Below, piece by piece: positions 35,032 through 44,799 of a stretch of 64,000 nt of DNA; position 1 is the first letter of the stretch; the number at the start of each line of letters is the position of its first letter. The notes beneath the pieces were generated by a model. That model saw only the letters and a program-made list of their open reading frames with translations. It was not told where the DNA came from and made no database searches. Source of the stretch: Sphingobacterium deserti (GTDB taxonomy: Bacteria; Bacteroidota; Bacteroidia; Sphingobacteriales; Sphingobacteriaceae); assembly GCF_000757725.1 (NCBI RefSeq), contig NZ_JJMU01000022.1, positions 62,001 to 126,000 of the forward strand, written 5' to 3'. The translations under genes and the position numbers were made by a program.

Positions 35032-36045
35032 TTATTTTAACCGTTCAACCCGAGCAAGCTGCTCCACATTAGCGGCTTGTAGCTTCGCATCTTCTTTGAT
35101 CACCGCAGGCGGTGCAAAGTTTTCGTAATGATTAGCATTTATTACCGATTGTTTATCAACCGGCGTAGGCTCTTCCAGCGTCCAGTCCGCCGTCTTCTTT
35201 TTATCAAAACGGCAGGTATTGCAAATAAACTCATCGACTTCATTAAATTCGTCTTTTCGTCCAGTGACACGCAAAACTTCCTCACCCTTATACCATAGCG
35301 TAACCTTACCCGAACATGATGGACAATCACGATGTGCCTCAACTGGTTTTGTAAACCAAACCCGGTTCTTGAAACGAAAGGTCTTATCCGTTAAGGCTCC
35401 TACCGGACAAACATCAATAACGTTCCCGATAAAGTCGTTATCAAGTGCATTTTCGATAAAGGTAGAAATCTCGGAATGATCACCCCGATGTATCACACCA
35501 TGCTCCCTTCCTTCTGTCAATTGATTCGCGACATATACACAGCGATAACACAGAATACACCTATTCATGTGCAGTTGTATTTTATCACCGATATCTATCC
35601 GCTCAAATGTTCGTCTTTCAAACTCGTAGCGTGTTTGATCCGCACCATGTTCATACCCTAGATCCTGCAACTTACATTCACCCGCCTGATCGCAAACCGG
35701 GCAGTCGAGTGGATGGTTGATTAATAGCATCTCCACCACGCCCTTACGTGCCTCTACCACATCTGGCGATGTGATGTTCTGGACTTCCATGCCATCCATC
35801 ACGGTCGTGCGACAAGATGCCACAAGCTTTGGCATTGGCCGCGGATCCTTCTCAGACCCCTTAGATACTTTCACCAAGCAAGTGCGACATTTGCCACCGC
35901 TGCCCTCCAATTTGGAATAGTAGCACATAGCTGGTGGTACGATATCGCCTCCGATCTGACGAGCAGCGTTTAATATAGTCGTTCCTGGCGCCACATCTAA
36001 TGCGATGCCATCTATCGTAACTTTAAATTTTCCTTCTTCAGCCAT
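35032..36045 (-). CDS. nuoG: NADH-quinone oxidoreductase subunit G, short form
   Basis: Only 337 residues, against roughly 700-900 for the usual NuoG. Present: the N-terminal 2Fe-2S ferredoxin domain (CYYSKLEGSGGKCRTC), the His-Cys3 cluster region CPVCDQAGECKLQDLG, the 4Fe-4S motif CILCYRCV with a later VCPVG, and a CPSC...CNTC pair near 225-260. The large molybdopterin-oxidoreductase-like C-terminal domain is missing. The neighbouring genes abut cleanly and there is no leftover sequence, so this is a designed short form rather than a fresh truncation. Electron transfer from NuoE/F to NuoI should still work. Confidence 0.9.
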   Translation of the reverse strand: MAEEGKFKVTIDGIALDVAPGTTILNAARQIGGDIVPPAMCYYSKLEGSGGKCRTCLVKVSKGSEKDPRPMPKLVASCRTTVMDGMEVQNITSPDVVEARKGVVEMLLINHPLDCPVCDQAGECKLQDLGYEHGADQTRYEFERRTFERIDIGDKIQLHMNRCILCYRCVYVANQLTEGREHGVIHRGDHSEISTFIENALDNDFIGNVIDVCPVGALTDKTFRFKNRVWFTKPVEAHRDCPSCSGKVTLWYKGEEVLRVTGRKDEFNEVDEFICNTCRFDKKKTADWTLEEPTPVDKQSVINANHYENFAPPAVIKEDAKLQAANVEQLARVERLK

Positions 36046-36080
36046 CGTTTCTTTCTTACATTACTATGTACAAAACTTTA

Positions 36081-37433
36081 CTAAACAACAGGTACCAGTG
36101 GATCTGCATAATGCGCCAATCCAAAATTTCGGGTCTGCGACTCTCTTGGATTCAAAATATGCCATTCAAACTCGTCTCTGAAGTGGCGTATCGCGCTTGC
36201 TACTGGCCATGCTGATGCGTCGCCGAGCGGACATATAGTATTCCCGTCTATCTTTCGCTGGATATCCCATAATAGCTCTATATCACTTATATCGCCATGT
36301 CCGTATTCAATTTTGTGCAACACCTTTTCCATCCAACCCGTTCCCTCTCTACACGGCGAACACTGCCCACAACTTTCATGATGGTAAAATCGCGTAAAGT
36401 TCCATGTATTGCGTACAATACATTGATCTTCATCAAAGGCGATAAAACCGCCGGATCCCATTGCTGTTCCAGTAACGAAGCCTCCATCTGCCAGTGATTC
36501 GTAAGTCATCAGCCTCGCCTCTCCCTTGGCTGTTGTCATGGCCAAATTAGTCGGCAAAATAGGCACAGACGAGCCACCCGCAACAATTGCTTTGAGGCGT
36601 TTGCCGTTTGCGATACCCCCACAATAATCATCCGAGTATATGAATTCTTCTACCGGCAACCCTAATTCGATCTCGTATACTCCTGGGCGCACTATGTTGC
36701 CCGAAGCCGAGATAAGCTTTGTCCCAGTACTGCGCTCGATCCCAATTTTTGCATATTCTTCGCCCCCATCGTTTACGATCGGCACTGTAGCAGCGATTGA
36801 TTCCACATTGTTAACTACTGTCGGACATCCATAAAGACCTGCAACAGCAGGAAACGGAGGTTTTATCCTAGGATTTCCGCGTTTGCCCTCCAGCGATTCT
36901 AAGAGCGCCGTTTCTTCACCGCAGATATAAGCACCGCCCCCTGGCTGAACGTAGATCTCCAAGTCATAACCTGAGCCTAGTATATTCTTGCCTAGAAATC
37001 CGGCAGCTTTTGCTTCTGCAATTGCCTGCTCGACAATCCTTATCTGCGGCATCATCTCGCCCCGTATATAGATATAGGATGTGTTCGCACCTAAAGCGTA
37101 GCTAGATACAATCATGCCTTCAATCAACGCATGCGGTATCTTTGTCATTAAAAAGCGATCCTTAAACGTGCCCGGTTCGGATTCATCGCCATTACAAACC
37201 AAGTAACGTGGCACACCTTCGGGTTTAGCAAGAAAACTCCATTTCATCCCGGTAGGAAAGCCAGCTCCACCTCGTCCGCGAAGACCAGACTTTTTTACCT
37301 CCTCCACGACATCGTCTGGAGATAGTGTCTTCAACGCCTTTTCAACAGCGCGGTATCCTCCCTTTTGCCTATAAACCTCAAATGTGTTTATTCCGGGAAC
37401 ATCAATATGTGTCAGTAATAACTTACGTGCCAT
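36081..37433 (-). CDS. nuoF: NADH-quinone oxidoreductase subunit F
   Basis: NADH-dehydrogenase subunit of 450 residues that binds NADH, FMN and cluster N3. Seen: RGRGGAGFPTGMKW (NADH/FMN glycine loop), CNGDESEPGTFKDR, GAYICGEETALLESLEG and the 4Fe-4S ligands ESCGQCSPCREGT. Hydride from NADH enters complex I here. Three bases separate it from nuoE. Confidence 0.97.
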   Translation of the reverse strand: MARKLLLTHIDVPGINTFEVYRQKGGYRAVEKALKTLSPDDVVEEVKKSGLRGRGGAGFPTGMKWSFLAKPEGVPRYLVCNGDESEPGTFKDRFLMTKIPHALIEGMIVSSYALGANTSYIYIRGEMMPQIRIVEQAIAEAKAAGFLGKNILGSGYDLEIYVQPGGGAYICGEETALLESLEGKRGNPRIKPPFPAVAGLYGCPTVVNNVESIAATVPIVNDGGEEYAKIGIERSTGTKLISASGNIVRPGVYEIELGLPVEEFIYSDDYCGGIANGKRLKAIVAGGSSVPILPTNLAMTTAKGEARLMTYESLADGGFVTGTAMGSGGFIAFDEDQCIVRNTWNFTRFYHHESCGQCSPCREGTGWMEKVLHKIEYGHGDISDIELLWDIQRKIDGNTICPLGDASAWPVASAIRHFRDEFEWHILNPRESQTRNFGLAHYADPLVPVV

Positions 37434-37436
37434 TTC

Positions 37437-37961
37437 TTATTGATTTTTTGCCTTTTGTTTCAGATCGTCTATCAAACTATCGATACTTTCCTCTGTAAGA
37501 TTCTCATAGAACGTGTATTCCGGACCAATTTGTAGTACAGGCCCAAAACCGCAAGCAGCTACACACTCTACACCTCGCCAAGAGAATAGTCCATCTGCTG
37601 TAACATCTCCTTCCTTTACACCTAGCTTGTTTTCAATATGTTGCATAATTCGCTCTGCGCCAACTAAGCAGCATGGTCCTGTCCTGCAGATTTCCAAAAC
37701 GTATTTACCTTTGGGCTGCAAAAAATACATCGTGTAAAAGCTTGCAACTTCATATACCTCGATGGGCTTTATTCGCAAAAACAACGCTACTTTGTCCATC
37801 GCATCGATGCTCAACCAACCAAACTCCGCTTGCACCAAATGTAGAATAGGCAGTAGCGCAGACTTTTGCTTTCCCTCAGGATAGCGAGATACTACATCAG
37901 CAAAGCTATCTAGCAGAGCCGGTGTGAATTCTACCGTCATATTTTCTTGGATACTAAGCAT
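37437..37961 (-). CDS. nuoE: NADH-quinone oxidoreductase subunit E
   Basis: Thioredoxin-fold subunit of 174 residues with the 2Fe-2S cluster N1a. Ligands are in CRTGPCCLVGAERI and VECVAACGFGPVLQIG (C-x4/5-C ... C-x3-C pattern). It works with NuoF. The chosen start overlaps the nuoD end by 8 bp; a Met seven codons later would avoid the overlap and cannot be ruled out. Confidence 0.95.
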   Translation of the reverse strand: MLSIQENMTVEFTPALLDSFADVVSRYPEGKQKSALLPILHLVQAEFGWLSIDAMDKVALFLRIKPIEVYEVASFYTMYFLQPKGKYVLEICRTGPCCLVGAERIMQHIENKLGVKEGDVTADGLFSWRGVECVAACGFGPVLQIGPEYTFYENLTEESIDSLIDDLKQKAKNQ

Positions 37962-39189
37962 CTAGTTCTCCTGCAATTACGTTTAGACTACTCATGTTAA
38001 TTATCGCATCAGATATAAGCATGCCGCTACTCATCGGGGCAAACATTTGGTAATTGATAAAAGATGGTCTTCTGAAGTGTAAACGGTATGGTGACCGGCC
38101 ACCGTCATGAATCATATAAAAGCCCAATTCACCATTTGCTCCCTCAACAGCATGATATACCTCTGACTGCGGTGTTTCCCATTCCCCCATCACGATCTTA
38201 AAATGGTAAATGAGCGCTTCCATATTAGTATATACTTGCTCTTTCGGAGGAAGATAAAAAGCAGGGACATCGGCATGGAAAACGCCTTTGGGCTCCTTTG
38301 CTATTTTTTCCAACGCTTGTTCAATGATACGTAGCGATTGCCACATCTCTTCATTTCGAACCATAAATCGGTCGTAGACATCGCCAGATGTTCCTACTGG
38401 AACATCAAACTCAAACTCTTCATACGAACAATACGGATCAACGACCCGAACATCATAGTCAACGCCTGTGGCCCGAAGAATAGGCCCAGACCAACTGTAA
38501 CTCAACGCTTCTTCAGGTGTCACCGTAGCGACGCCAGAAGTACGCTCAATAAATATCCTGTTACGAACAAAAAGATTTTCAAATTCCTTAAGTACTGGAG
38601 GGAAACGCTCCAAAAATTCTTGGATCTTGCGAAAGGCAACTTCATTGAAATCACGTTCGAAGCCACCGATACGACCGATGTTGGTGGTAAGACGAGCGCC
38701 GCAAATTTCTTCAAAGATCTCATAAATAAATTCCCGCTCCTGCATCACATAAAGAAAGCCAGAAAATGCTCCGGTATCAACACCCAAGATCCCATTGCAA
38801 ATAATATGATCAGCAATGCGAGCAAGCTCCATCACAATCACGCGCATGTATTGAACGCGCTTCGGTATTTCTATCTCCAATAGCTTTTCTACGGTCATGT
38901 GCCAACCCATATTATTTATAGGTGCAGAACAATAGTTCAACCGGTCCGTCAGAGGTGTTATTTGATAAAAGGGTCTATGCTCCGCTATCTTCTCAAATGC
39001 ACGATGTATGTAGCCGATGGTGGATACACCGCTTACTATTCGCTCCCCGTCAATTTGCAAGACATTTTGAAATACCCCATGTGTAGCTGGGTGGGTTGGC
39101 CCCAAATTTAGCGTGATTAGCTCATCTTGCGGATCATTATCATAGAATACATCGGCATTTGGAGTGATCTTCGTAATAGGTTTACTCAT
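37954..39189 (-). CDS. nuoD: NADH-quinone oxidoreductase subunit D
   Basis: 49-kDa subunit of 411 residues lining the quinone site. Seen: NLGPTHPATHG (quinone headgroup His), GYIHRAFEKIAEHRPFYQ, DRLNYCSAPINN and the C-terminal RLHFRRPSFINYQMF with final D-rich GELDA. It is separate from NuoC, unlike in enterobacteria where C and D are fused. Confidence 0.97.
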   Translation of the reverse strand: MSKPITKITPNADVFYDNDPQDELITLNLGPTHPATHGVFQNVLQIDGERIVSGVSTIGYIHRAFEKIAEHRPFYQITPLTDRLNYCSAPINNMGWHMTVEKLLEIEIPKRVQYMRVIVMELARIADHIICNGILGVDTGAFSGFLYVMQEREFIYEIFEEICGARLTTNIGRIGGFERDFNEVAFRKIQEFLERFPPVLKEFENLFVRNRIFIERTSGVATVTPEEALSYSWSGPILRATGVDYDVRVVDPYCSYEEFEFDVPVGTSGDVYDRFMVRNEEMWQSLRIIEQALEKIAKEPKGVFHADVPAFYLPPKEQVYTNMEALIYHFKIVMGEWETPQSEVYHAVEGANGELGFYMIHDGGRSPYRLHFRRPSFINYQMFAPMSSGMLISDAIINMSSLNVIAGELDA

Positions 39190-39210
39190 TTTTGCAGTCT
39201 CATTACAGGT

Positions 39211-39732
39211 TTAACGTCCAAAATAAAAGTCTTTTTTATCAACACGGTTTGGATCTTCCAGCGGATACTCTTTTCGCATCGGAAAAACCTCGAGTTCGTC
39301 CATATTTAAAATTCTTCGCAAATCCGGATGCCCGTCAAACACCACTCCAAAGTAGTCATATGTTTCCCGTTCCATCCAATTGGCTCCATTCCATAGCACG
39401 GTTGCCGTTGGCACCGTTGGCGTTGGACCAGAGACCAATACCTTAATACGGAGTCTCATATTATGCAACATATTGTGCAGATGATAGACGATGCAGAAAT
39501 CTTTTTCTTGCTTTGGGTAGTGCACCGCCGTAATATCCGTCAAATAGTTTAATCGAAGAGTAGCATCATCCTTAACAAATTCCAGGAACGCTATGATTTG
39601 CTCTGCTGCAACAGAAATTGTTAAAAGACCATGCGGCTCACCTAAAACTGTAAATGCATCTCCAAACCTTTGCTGAAGTGTGTCGAGTATAATGTGGTTA
39701 TCCAGTTTATCCATTTCCGTTATCTGTTGCAA
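39211..39732 (-). CDS. nuoC: NADH-quinone oxidoreductase subunit C
   Basis: 30-kDa type subunit of 173 residues. Seen: the conserved [20 protein letters not shown] (20-residue core) and [21 protein letters not shown], the two signatures of this family. It stabilises the peripheral arm and has no cofactor. Its start overlaps the nuoB end by 26 bp. Confidence 0.95.
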   Translation of the reverse strand: MQQITEMDKLDNHIILDTLQQRFGDAFTVLGEPHGLLTISVAAEQIIAFLEFVKDDATLRLNYLTDITAVHYPKQEKDFCIVYHLHNMLHNMRLRIKVLVSGPTPTVPTATVLWNGANWMERETYDYFGVVFDGHPDLRRILNMDELEVFPMRKEYPLEDPNRVDKKDFYFGR

Positions 39733-40267
39733 TACCGTACTTCTCTAACAAGGCTTTATATTCCGGCGTATTCCGACGATTCAACGATTCGTTTTTAACA
39801 ATATCCTGTAGCTTTAAAACACCATCTAGTATGGCTTCTGGCCGCGGTGGGCAACCCGGCACGTACACATCTACCGGAATAATTTCATCAATTCCTTGCA
39901 AAACAGAATAAGTATCGAATATTCCACCGCTGGAGGCACATGCGCCGACAGCAATTACCCAGCGCGGTTCAGCCATCTGCAAATACACCTGCTTCAATAC
40001 CGGCGCCATCTTCTTGGCGATGGTTCCCATCACGAGCAACATATCTGCTTGGCGAGGGGAGAAACTAGGCCGCTCTGCGCCAAAACGTGCTAAATCATAG
40101 GTCGAGCCCATTGTGGCCATAAATTCTATTCCACAACAGGATGTAGCAAAGGGCAGTGGCCATAGCGAGTTTGCTCTTGCCAAGCCAACAGCTTTGTCCA
40201 ATGTTGTTGCGAAAAATCCTGATCCCTCTACGCCTGGAGGCGCTTCCGCCAATGTCACTTTACTCAT
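39707..40267 (-). CDS. nuoB: NADH-quinone oxidoreductase subunit B
   Basis: PSST-type subunit of 186 residues carrying cluster N2, the last electron carrier before quinone. Seen: the tandem cysteines in [14 protein letters not shown], the single Cys in VGACASSGG and the C-terminal VPGCPPRPE, which are the four ligands. The [17 protein letters not shown] stretch is also typical. Confidence 0.97.
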   Translation of the reverse strand: MSKVTLAEAPPGVEGSGFFATTLDKAVGLARANSLWPLPFATSCCGIEFMATMGSTYDLARFGAERPSFSPRQADMLLVMGTIAKKMAPVLKQVYLQMAEPRWVIAVGACASSGGIFDTYSVLQGIDEIIPVDVYVPGCPPRPEAILDGVLKLQDIVKNESLNRRNTPEYKALLEKYGIATDNGNG

Positions 40268-40340
40268 GGCTTTCCTTTTTAGATGTATATTTCAGTTTAT
40301 AATGGATGGGGGACGGCCTTTTAACAGACCAGCAGGGAAC

Positions 40341-40721
40341 TTAATCCCAGTCTAATGCCTTTTTCTTGATAACGTAGATAAAGCCCAATAGCAATAAGCC
40401 CATGAAAATGAACATCTCTATTAAGCCCTCGAAACCAAATTCGCGAAAATTCACCGCCCAAGGGTACATAAATATAACCTCCACATCAAATATGACGAAC
40501 AAGATTGCAACCAGAAAATACTTAATAGAAAAAGGATGACGAGCATTCCCAACTACCTCAATCCCTGATTCAAAAGAGCCTAGTTTGTTCTCTGTACGAA
40601 CCTTAGGCCCAATTAAATGGGTTCCGATAATTGTCAAAACACCGAATCCAACGGCTACACCTAATTGTAATAAAATAGGTATATAATCTACTGGAGTGCT
40701 ACTTAGGTTTACACTTTCCAT
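40341..40721 (-). CDS. nuoA: NADH-quinone oxidoreductase subunit A
   Basis: Three-helix membrane subunit of 126 residues from MESVNLSSTP. Seen: KVRTENKLGSFESGIE (the conserved loop at the quinone site) and RHPFSIKYFLVAILFVIFDV (20 residues) with FMYPWAVNF. It opens the nuo operon. The frame continues upstream to 40763, but a -7 promoter box at 40752-40759 lies inside that extension, so the start at 40721 is chosen. Confidence 0.94.
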   Translation of the reverse strand: MESVNLSSTPVDYIPILLQLGVAVGFGVLTIIGTHLIGPKVRTENKLGSFESGIEVVGNARHPFSIKYFLVAILFVIFDVEVIFMYPWAVNFREFGFEGLIEMFIFMGLLLLGFIYVIKKKALDWD

Positions 40722-40751
40722 AATTACTAGTTTATTATCTGTTCTCAATAA

Positions 40752-40759
40752 CAAATATA
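40752..40759 (-). promoter_or_regulatory. putative -7 promoter box of the nuo operon
   Basis: Minus-strand TATATTTG, exact to TAnnTTTG, 30 bases upstream of the nuoA ATG. No -33 element of good quality at the usual distance. Confidence 0.55.
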
Positions 40760-40778
40760 TCATTTTTTCCCAATAAAA

Positions 40779-40803
40779 AAAGGGACTGCAAGCAGTCCCT
40801 TTA
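40779..40803 (-). terminator. intrinsic terminator of the TPR gene/TonB cluster
   Basis: Minus-strand AAAGGGACTGC, two-base TT loop centre and GCAGTCCCTTT followed by further Ts. It is 22 bp after the TPR gene stop and upstream of the nuo promoter, insulating the two operons. Confidence 0.85.
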
Positions 40804-40824
40804 AATTTTAATGGTATTTTAATA

Positions 40825-42564
40825 CTATAGCTGATCTACAAATTGCGTTGCAATTTCGTCATCTGGTCTTACTTTTAACGTCTCCTGGAAATAAGTTTTT
40901 GCTTTCGCATTATCGCCTTTGAAATAATAGTAGTAACCAATATAGTTGTTGGCATCTGCTATGTAAGAGTTCGTCGTTTCGTCTGATTTACCAGAAGCCT
41001 TAATAACTTCCAATAATTGATTAAACGAATCTAAGTATAAGCCTTTTACATTTTCCGGATCGTAAACCACATTATCCAATGCTAACTCCGATAATCCTTT
41101 GAAATAAAGACCATTCACAAGGTATTTGTCTTTTACTTCTTGTTTAGTAGCAGCTGTCACATTGCCTAATGCCTTCACAGCCTCATCCAATAGCGGCTTC
41201 GCTTCTGCTAACTTTGTCTGCCCTACTTCAGGAGTAACTTCTTCACCTTCTGCCGGAGAAATTATTCTAGATCCTTTTTGGTATTGTCCTACACCTAAGT
41301 AGTAATTTGCATCGTAGTAATAATCTGAAGCGGTGTCAACAGCTACCACGCGGAAGATCTTGATTGCGTTATCTACGTCACCATCTTGGTAGTTAGCAAA
41401 TGCCGATTCAGCAATTTCTGTTTCCAAGTTATCATCTTCCGTTTGTTTCTCCACAGCCTGCTTTAAAAGCTCGGTAGCTTTGGCTTCGTCACCCGCACTT
41501 AAATTAGCTAAACCAGCATATAAATAATCACGAGGAATTAAGCGCTCTGGCTGAACCTTCGAGAATAAAGTATTCATATACTCCGCTGCTTTCGCGTAAT
41601 CTTTATCTTGGTTATAGGCTATGTATCCTAAGTAACGGTATACTTTCGCATCTACACCTGGTGCTTTTGCTAACTCTTCTGCTACGGTTTTCAACTCTGC
41701 ATAGTTACCAGAGTAAACCAAAAAGTCAGCATAACGTGTTTTTGCCTCAACAGAATTATCGCCTGTCAATTCCAGGTATTTTTTGTAGTTATCTACACCT
41801 TTTTGGTTGATCTCGCGGTACTGTTCTTCTGGTGCTTTAAGCGATGAAAGGTAGTACGTCTCGGCCAACTCCCGGTATAAAGGAGCATACTCTGCGTGCT
41901 CTTGTGTCAATGCAGTCAACTGCTCCAACACAACATCATAGGCTTGCGCTCTTCTAGAGATAACCGCTTGACCGATTTTTGGTGCCAGTAATGCCGGATC
42001 CATGTATTCTGCGTCACGGTAGTTAACGTAAGCTTGGCTGCTCTCACCTAAACCGGCATACGCATCACCAAGAGCTACTAGAATCGTCGCGTCTTTTGCA
42101 TTTTTAGCTTTTGCCTGCGTCAGGTATTCGATCGCCTTTGTATAGTCCGGCTTAGGCGCATCGATGTAGGCCTCACCAATATATAACAATGGCAAATAAT
42201 CTTTTTTACCTAATCCAGATACCGCTGTGGCGAACTTTGTCTCTGCTGCACTTTGATTGCCGCTCATTAAGTCAACAATACCCAACCCTACATTATTTAA
42301 TTGTTCTTTAGGAGCATTTGTCAACCCTTGGTTGAACACATAAGCTGCAGAGTCAACTTTATCATTGATCAAGTGAACCTTGCCTAGGTAGAAATAATTC
42401 TCCCCATCTTTTGCCTTTTTCTCCACCAAGTTCTGAAGAATCCCTTTTGCCTTATCGTACTGCTCAGCTGTCAACGCAGCTTTTGCATCTTTTAAGCTTT
42501 GGGCGCTTACAGAACCAATTGTTCCAGCCAATAATAGACTTAAAAATAATTTGCTGTTTGTCAT
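40825..42564 (-). CDS. large exported TPR-repeat protein
   Basis: Protein of 579 residues: Sec signal peptide (KLFLSLLLAGTIGSVSA, cleavage near 22) followed by tetratricopeptide repeats over nearly the whole length, for example AKGILQNLVEKKAKDGENYF, ATILVALGDAYAGLGESSQA and YIGYYYYFKGDNAKAKTYFQ. Alpha-helical solenoids like this hold periplasmic protein complexes together. It is the last gene of the exbB-exbD-exbD-tonB cluster, next to a phosphate-binding-like lipoprotein, which suggests a part in TonB-dependent envelope function. Exact role unknown. Confidence 0.85.
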   Translation of the reverse strand: MTNSKLFLSLLLAGTIGSVSAQSLKDAKAALTAEQYDKAKGILQNLVEKKAKDGENYFYLGKVHLINDKVDSAAYVFNQGLTNAPKEQLNNVGLGIVDLMSGNQSAAETKFATAVSGLGKKDYLPLLYIGEAYIDAPKPDYTKAIEYLTQAKAKNAKDATILVALGDAYAGLGESSQAYVNYRDAEYMDPALLAPKIGQAVISRRAQAYDVVLEQLTALTQEHAEYAPLYRELAETYYLSSLKAPEEQYREINQKGVDNYKKYLELTGDNSVEAKTRYADFLVYSGNYAELKTVAEELAKAPGVDAKVYRYLGYIAYNQDKDYAKAAEYMNTLFSKVQPERLIPRDYLYAGLANLSAGDEAKATELLKQAVEKQTEDDNLETEIAESAFANYQDGDVDNAIKIFRVVAVDTASDYYYDANYYLGVGQYQKGSRIISPAEGEEVTPEVGQTKLAEAKPLLDEAVKALGNVTAATKQEVKDKYLVNGLYFKGLSELALDNVVYDPENVKGLYLDSFNQLLEVIKASGKSDETTNSYIADANNYIGYYYYFKGDNAKAKTYFQETLKVRPDDEIATQFVDQL

Positions 42565-42597
42565 AATCTATTTGTGTTCTATTTTATTCTTCTATTG

Positions 42598-43542
42598 TTA
42601 AATATTATCCCGCACGATGATCTCCCGTCCTGGCATTGTCGCTGGCACTAGGCCTGCCTTTAGCACGATACGTTGCCCGCGATCCCCTGTTAAGAAAGCA
42701 GAGAATCCTATTCCCAAACCCAAGTTCGGCTGATAATTCAATACATAAAACGTACGTTGCAAAGGATACTGTCCAGCGGCTATCGTCGATTGATTTGGTA
42801 AATAAAATCTGTTATCAGCCTTCTCGCCAAGCGTATTCTGCACGCTCAAGATACGAATATTATTTTTATTTGGAAATGATGCGATCAAATCTCTGTATTC
42901 GTTGTAGCCCAGTATACCTAATTTATCCGTCGATTGTGCCACGGCTTCCATCACACTTTTTGCTCCACTTCCAGCCTCAACGAAATTGGATGCAACCTTC
43001 TCCATCTTACCTAGCTCACGCAAAAATCGAAAGCTGCTCGAATTGATATTATCAAACGCGATCTTTCGGTTATCCGAGCTCTTTCCTTGCATGGCATTTG
43101 TTAAATACGATATTGTAACGCTTGTATCCGCTGATTTAGTATTGCTGATTACAACTATTCCATCTGACCAAACGGGGAAGATACGTGGCGTGATGGATCG
43201 CTGTTTGAATGAGGCCTCTTCCTCGTCATTTAGCGGTCTAGCCAAAATCGCAACGCTTGCTTTTCCGGACACCAATTCGCGTATCGACAGCACTTCGGGT
43301 TTAGTAATGAAGTTGAGCTTTGCGTTTGGATAAGCCGATAAAAATACTTCCTCCTGTTCTTTTAACAAAGGTGCTACAGACTCGTCTACCGCGACAGAAA
43401 GCGTACCAACCAGAATGTCTTCTTGACTTTGTTCCTCGCGTGTGCGTCCCGGGTCAGCCAAGCGATCTTGGTCTTGCCTATTTGGAGAACACGCAGCTAC
43501 CAATAGCCCAAAAACTACACATACCTTTATGATGCTTTTCAT
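42598..43542 (-). CDS. PstS-like substrate-binding lipoprotein
   Basis: Protein of 314 residues with a lipoprotein signal (VCVVFGLLVAACS, lipid Cys near 18). The remainder fits the type-2 periplasmic binding fold of phosphate-binding proteins: LSVAVDESVAPLLKEQEEVF, a KASVAILARPLNDEE strand-turn, GSGAKSVMEAVAQ and a late YPLQRTFYVLNY. No pst transporter genes are nearby; instead it sits between tonB and a TPR gene. It may sense or hand over a ligand for TonB-linked uptake. Another Met lies two codons upstream and is an equally possible start. Confidence 0.82.
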   Translation of the reverse strand: MKSIIKVCVVFGLLVAACSPNRQDQDRLADPGRTREEQSQEDILVGTLSVAVDESVAPLLKEQEEVFLSAYPNAKLNFITKPEVLSIRELVSGKASVAILARPLNDEEEASFKQRSITPRIFPVWSDGIVVISNTKSADTSVTISYLTNAMQGKSSDNRKIAFDNINSSSFRFLRELGKMEKVASNFVEAGSGAKSVMEAVAQSTDKLGILGYNEYRDLIASFPNKNNIRILSVQNTLGEKADNRFYLPNQSTIAAGQYPLQRTFYVLNYQPNLGLGIGFSAFLTGDRGQRIVLKAGLVPATMPGREIIVRDNI

Positions 43543-43663
43543 GATCATTGTGTCTATCTATTACCCAATTTGTTATTCAATTAACTATACAAACCCGAAG
43601 ATGGTTGTCTCACTTACTAGTTAGATTATCGAAAACCCTAGAAAGTTTAATCCGCTTGGAAGA

Positions 43664-43903
43664 TTATTGTCTAAAATTATTTTGCCATAACCGCGCAAAA
43701 CGCATGAAGGAATACACGATAAGTAGAATGCCGAATAATTTCTTGTAGGTGGGATCTATTTCGATAGGGAATCCAGTCCAAAAGATGATCAGCATCCCTA
43801 GCGTGAAATAAAAGGCAAACATCGCTAGCCCTAAAATAGACAGAAATCGCTGGGTTGGCGATTTCTGACTAAATTTTCTTGTGCTGTTACGCAAACCGTT
43901 CAT
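43664..43903 (-). CDS. small two-helix membrane protein
   Basis: Protein of 79 residues: a basic N-terminus, two hydrophobic helices (about 24-46 and 56-72) and a short basic tail. No family recognised. It starts one base after the tonB stop and shares the strand of the whole cluster, so it is very likely co-transcribed. An accessory of the TonB complex is possible, without direct evidence. Confidence 0.7.
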   Translation of the reverse strand: MNGLRNSTRKFSQKSPTQRFLSILGLAMFAFYFTLGMLIIFWTGFPIEIDPTYKKLFGILLIVYSFMRFARLWQNNFRQ

Positions 43904-43904
43904 A

Positions 43905-44780
43905 TTATTGTTGAAGGTTTAATGTAATAGGCAATGTGTAAGCAACACGAACGGGACGACCATTTTGAATACCTGGCTTCCACTTTTTCGCTTTTTTCAA
44001 CACATTCACCGCAGCTTGACCTGTACCGTATGACAAATCCTTCACCACTTTTACATCTGTTAAGCTACCATCGCGCTCAACAACGAAAGATACAACTACC
44101 TGTCCTTTCACGCCGGCATCAATAGCGCCTTGTGGATATGTGTAGTTATCACCTACCCATTTACGAAAGGCAGCAAGACCGCCAATTGGCTCTGGATTTA
44201 CCTCTACCGCGGTAAAGATTTTATCACTAGCTCCGCCGTCAGGATCGCCTGTCGCACTTCCGGTAATTTGTCCTTCCACCTTTTTAGGTCCAAATTCACC
44301 TGTCGGTACACCGGCAGCCCCTTTAGTACCTTTCAACGTAATACGCGCAGGTGTTTTATTTTCCTTTTTAATTTCCTCTTGGGAAACAACCTCTTCCTTT
44401 ACTTGGTTCTGAGGCACCACTTTCGGCTCTGGGAAACGCACCAAGTCTTCTGCTGGCGGTTCCTGAGCAATACGTTGAGGTGGCTCTTCTTCCTGCGGAA
44501 GAGGTTCTTCTTCTTCTTCTGGCTCCGGAATATCCAAATCCTCTAGGGTAACCTCCGTAATGACTGGAGCTTCCTCTACAGGTTTATCTGGAAAAACCTT
44601 AATGTTAAACATTTTTGGAGCACTCAAAACAAGAACGCTTGCAACGATCACGAGTAGACCGATATTGGTCGCCTTTGGCGCGTATTTGCGCAAATCGTAG
44701 GCACCATATTCTCTGTTTCTATTCGCAAAAACGACGTCAAGCCATTCTTTTTTGAATATATCTAATTTAGAACCAAACAT
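43905..44780 (-). CDS. tonB: energy transducer TonB
   Basis: Protein of 291 residues with the TonB plan: cytoplasmic start, one membrane helix (about 36-53), a periplasmic Pro/Glu-rich linker (PEPEEEEEPLPQEEEPPQR) and a C-terminal TonB domain (YPQGAIDAGVKGQVVVSFVV, VLKKAKKWKPGIQNGRPV). It carries proton-motive energy from ExbB/ExbD to outer-membrane receptors. The N-terminal YGAYDLRKYAP element is common in Bacteroidota TonB proteins. It follows the second exbD by 19 bp. Confidence 0.94.
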   Translation of the reverse strand: MFGSKLDIFKKEWLDVVFANRNREYGAYDLRKYAPKATNIGLLVIVASVLVLSAPKMFNIKVFPDKPVEEAPVITEVTLEDLDIPEPEEEEEPLPQEEEPPQRIAQEPPAEDLVRFPEPKVVPQNQVKEEVVSQEEIKKENKTPARITLKGTKGAAGVPTGEFGPKKVEGQITGSATGDPDGGASDKIFTAVEVNPEPIGGLAAFRKWVGDNYTYPQGAIDAGVKGQVVVSFVVERDGSLTDVKVVKDLSYGTGQAAVNVLKKAKKWKPGIQNGRPVRVAYTLPITLNLQQ

Positions 44781-44799
44781 ATTTTACTTTATTATGCAA

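Noticed and set aside
38338..38883. Plus-strand open frame of 181 codons
   Set aside because: It lies wholly antisense to nuoD, which has all family motifs; its translation has no recognisable domain.
40722..40763. Upstream ATG for nuoA
   Set aside because: The -7 box at 40752-40759 is inside this extension, and the added residues do not resemble NuoA.
44130..44546. Plus-strand frame of 138 codons ending in aromatic-rich sequence
   Set aside because: Antisense shadow of the TonB Pro/Glu linker; the aromatic run is the complement of GAA/GAG codons.
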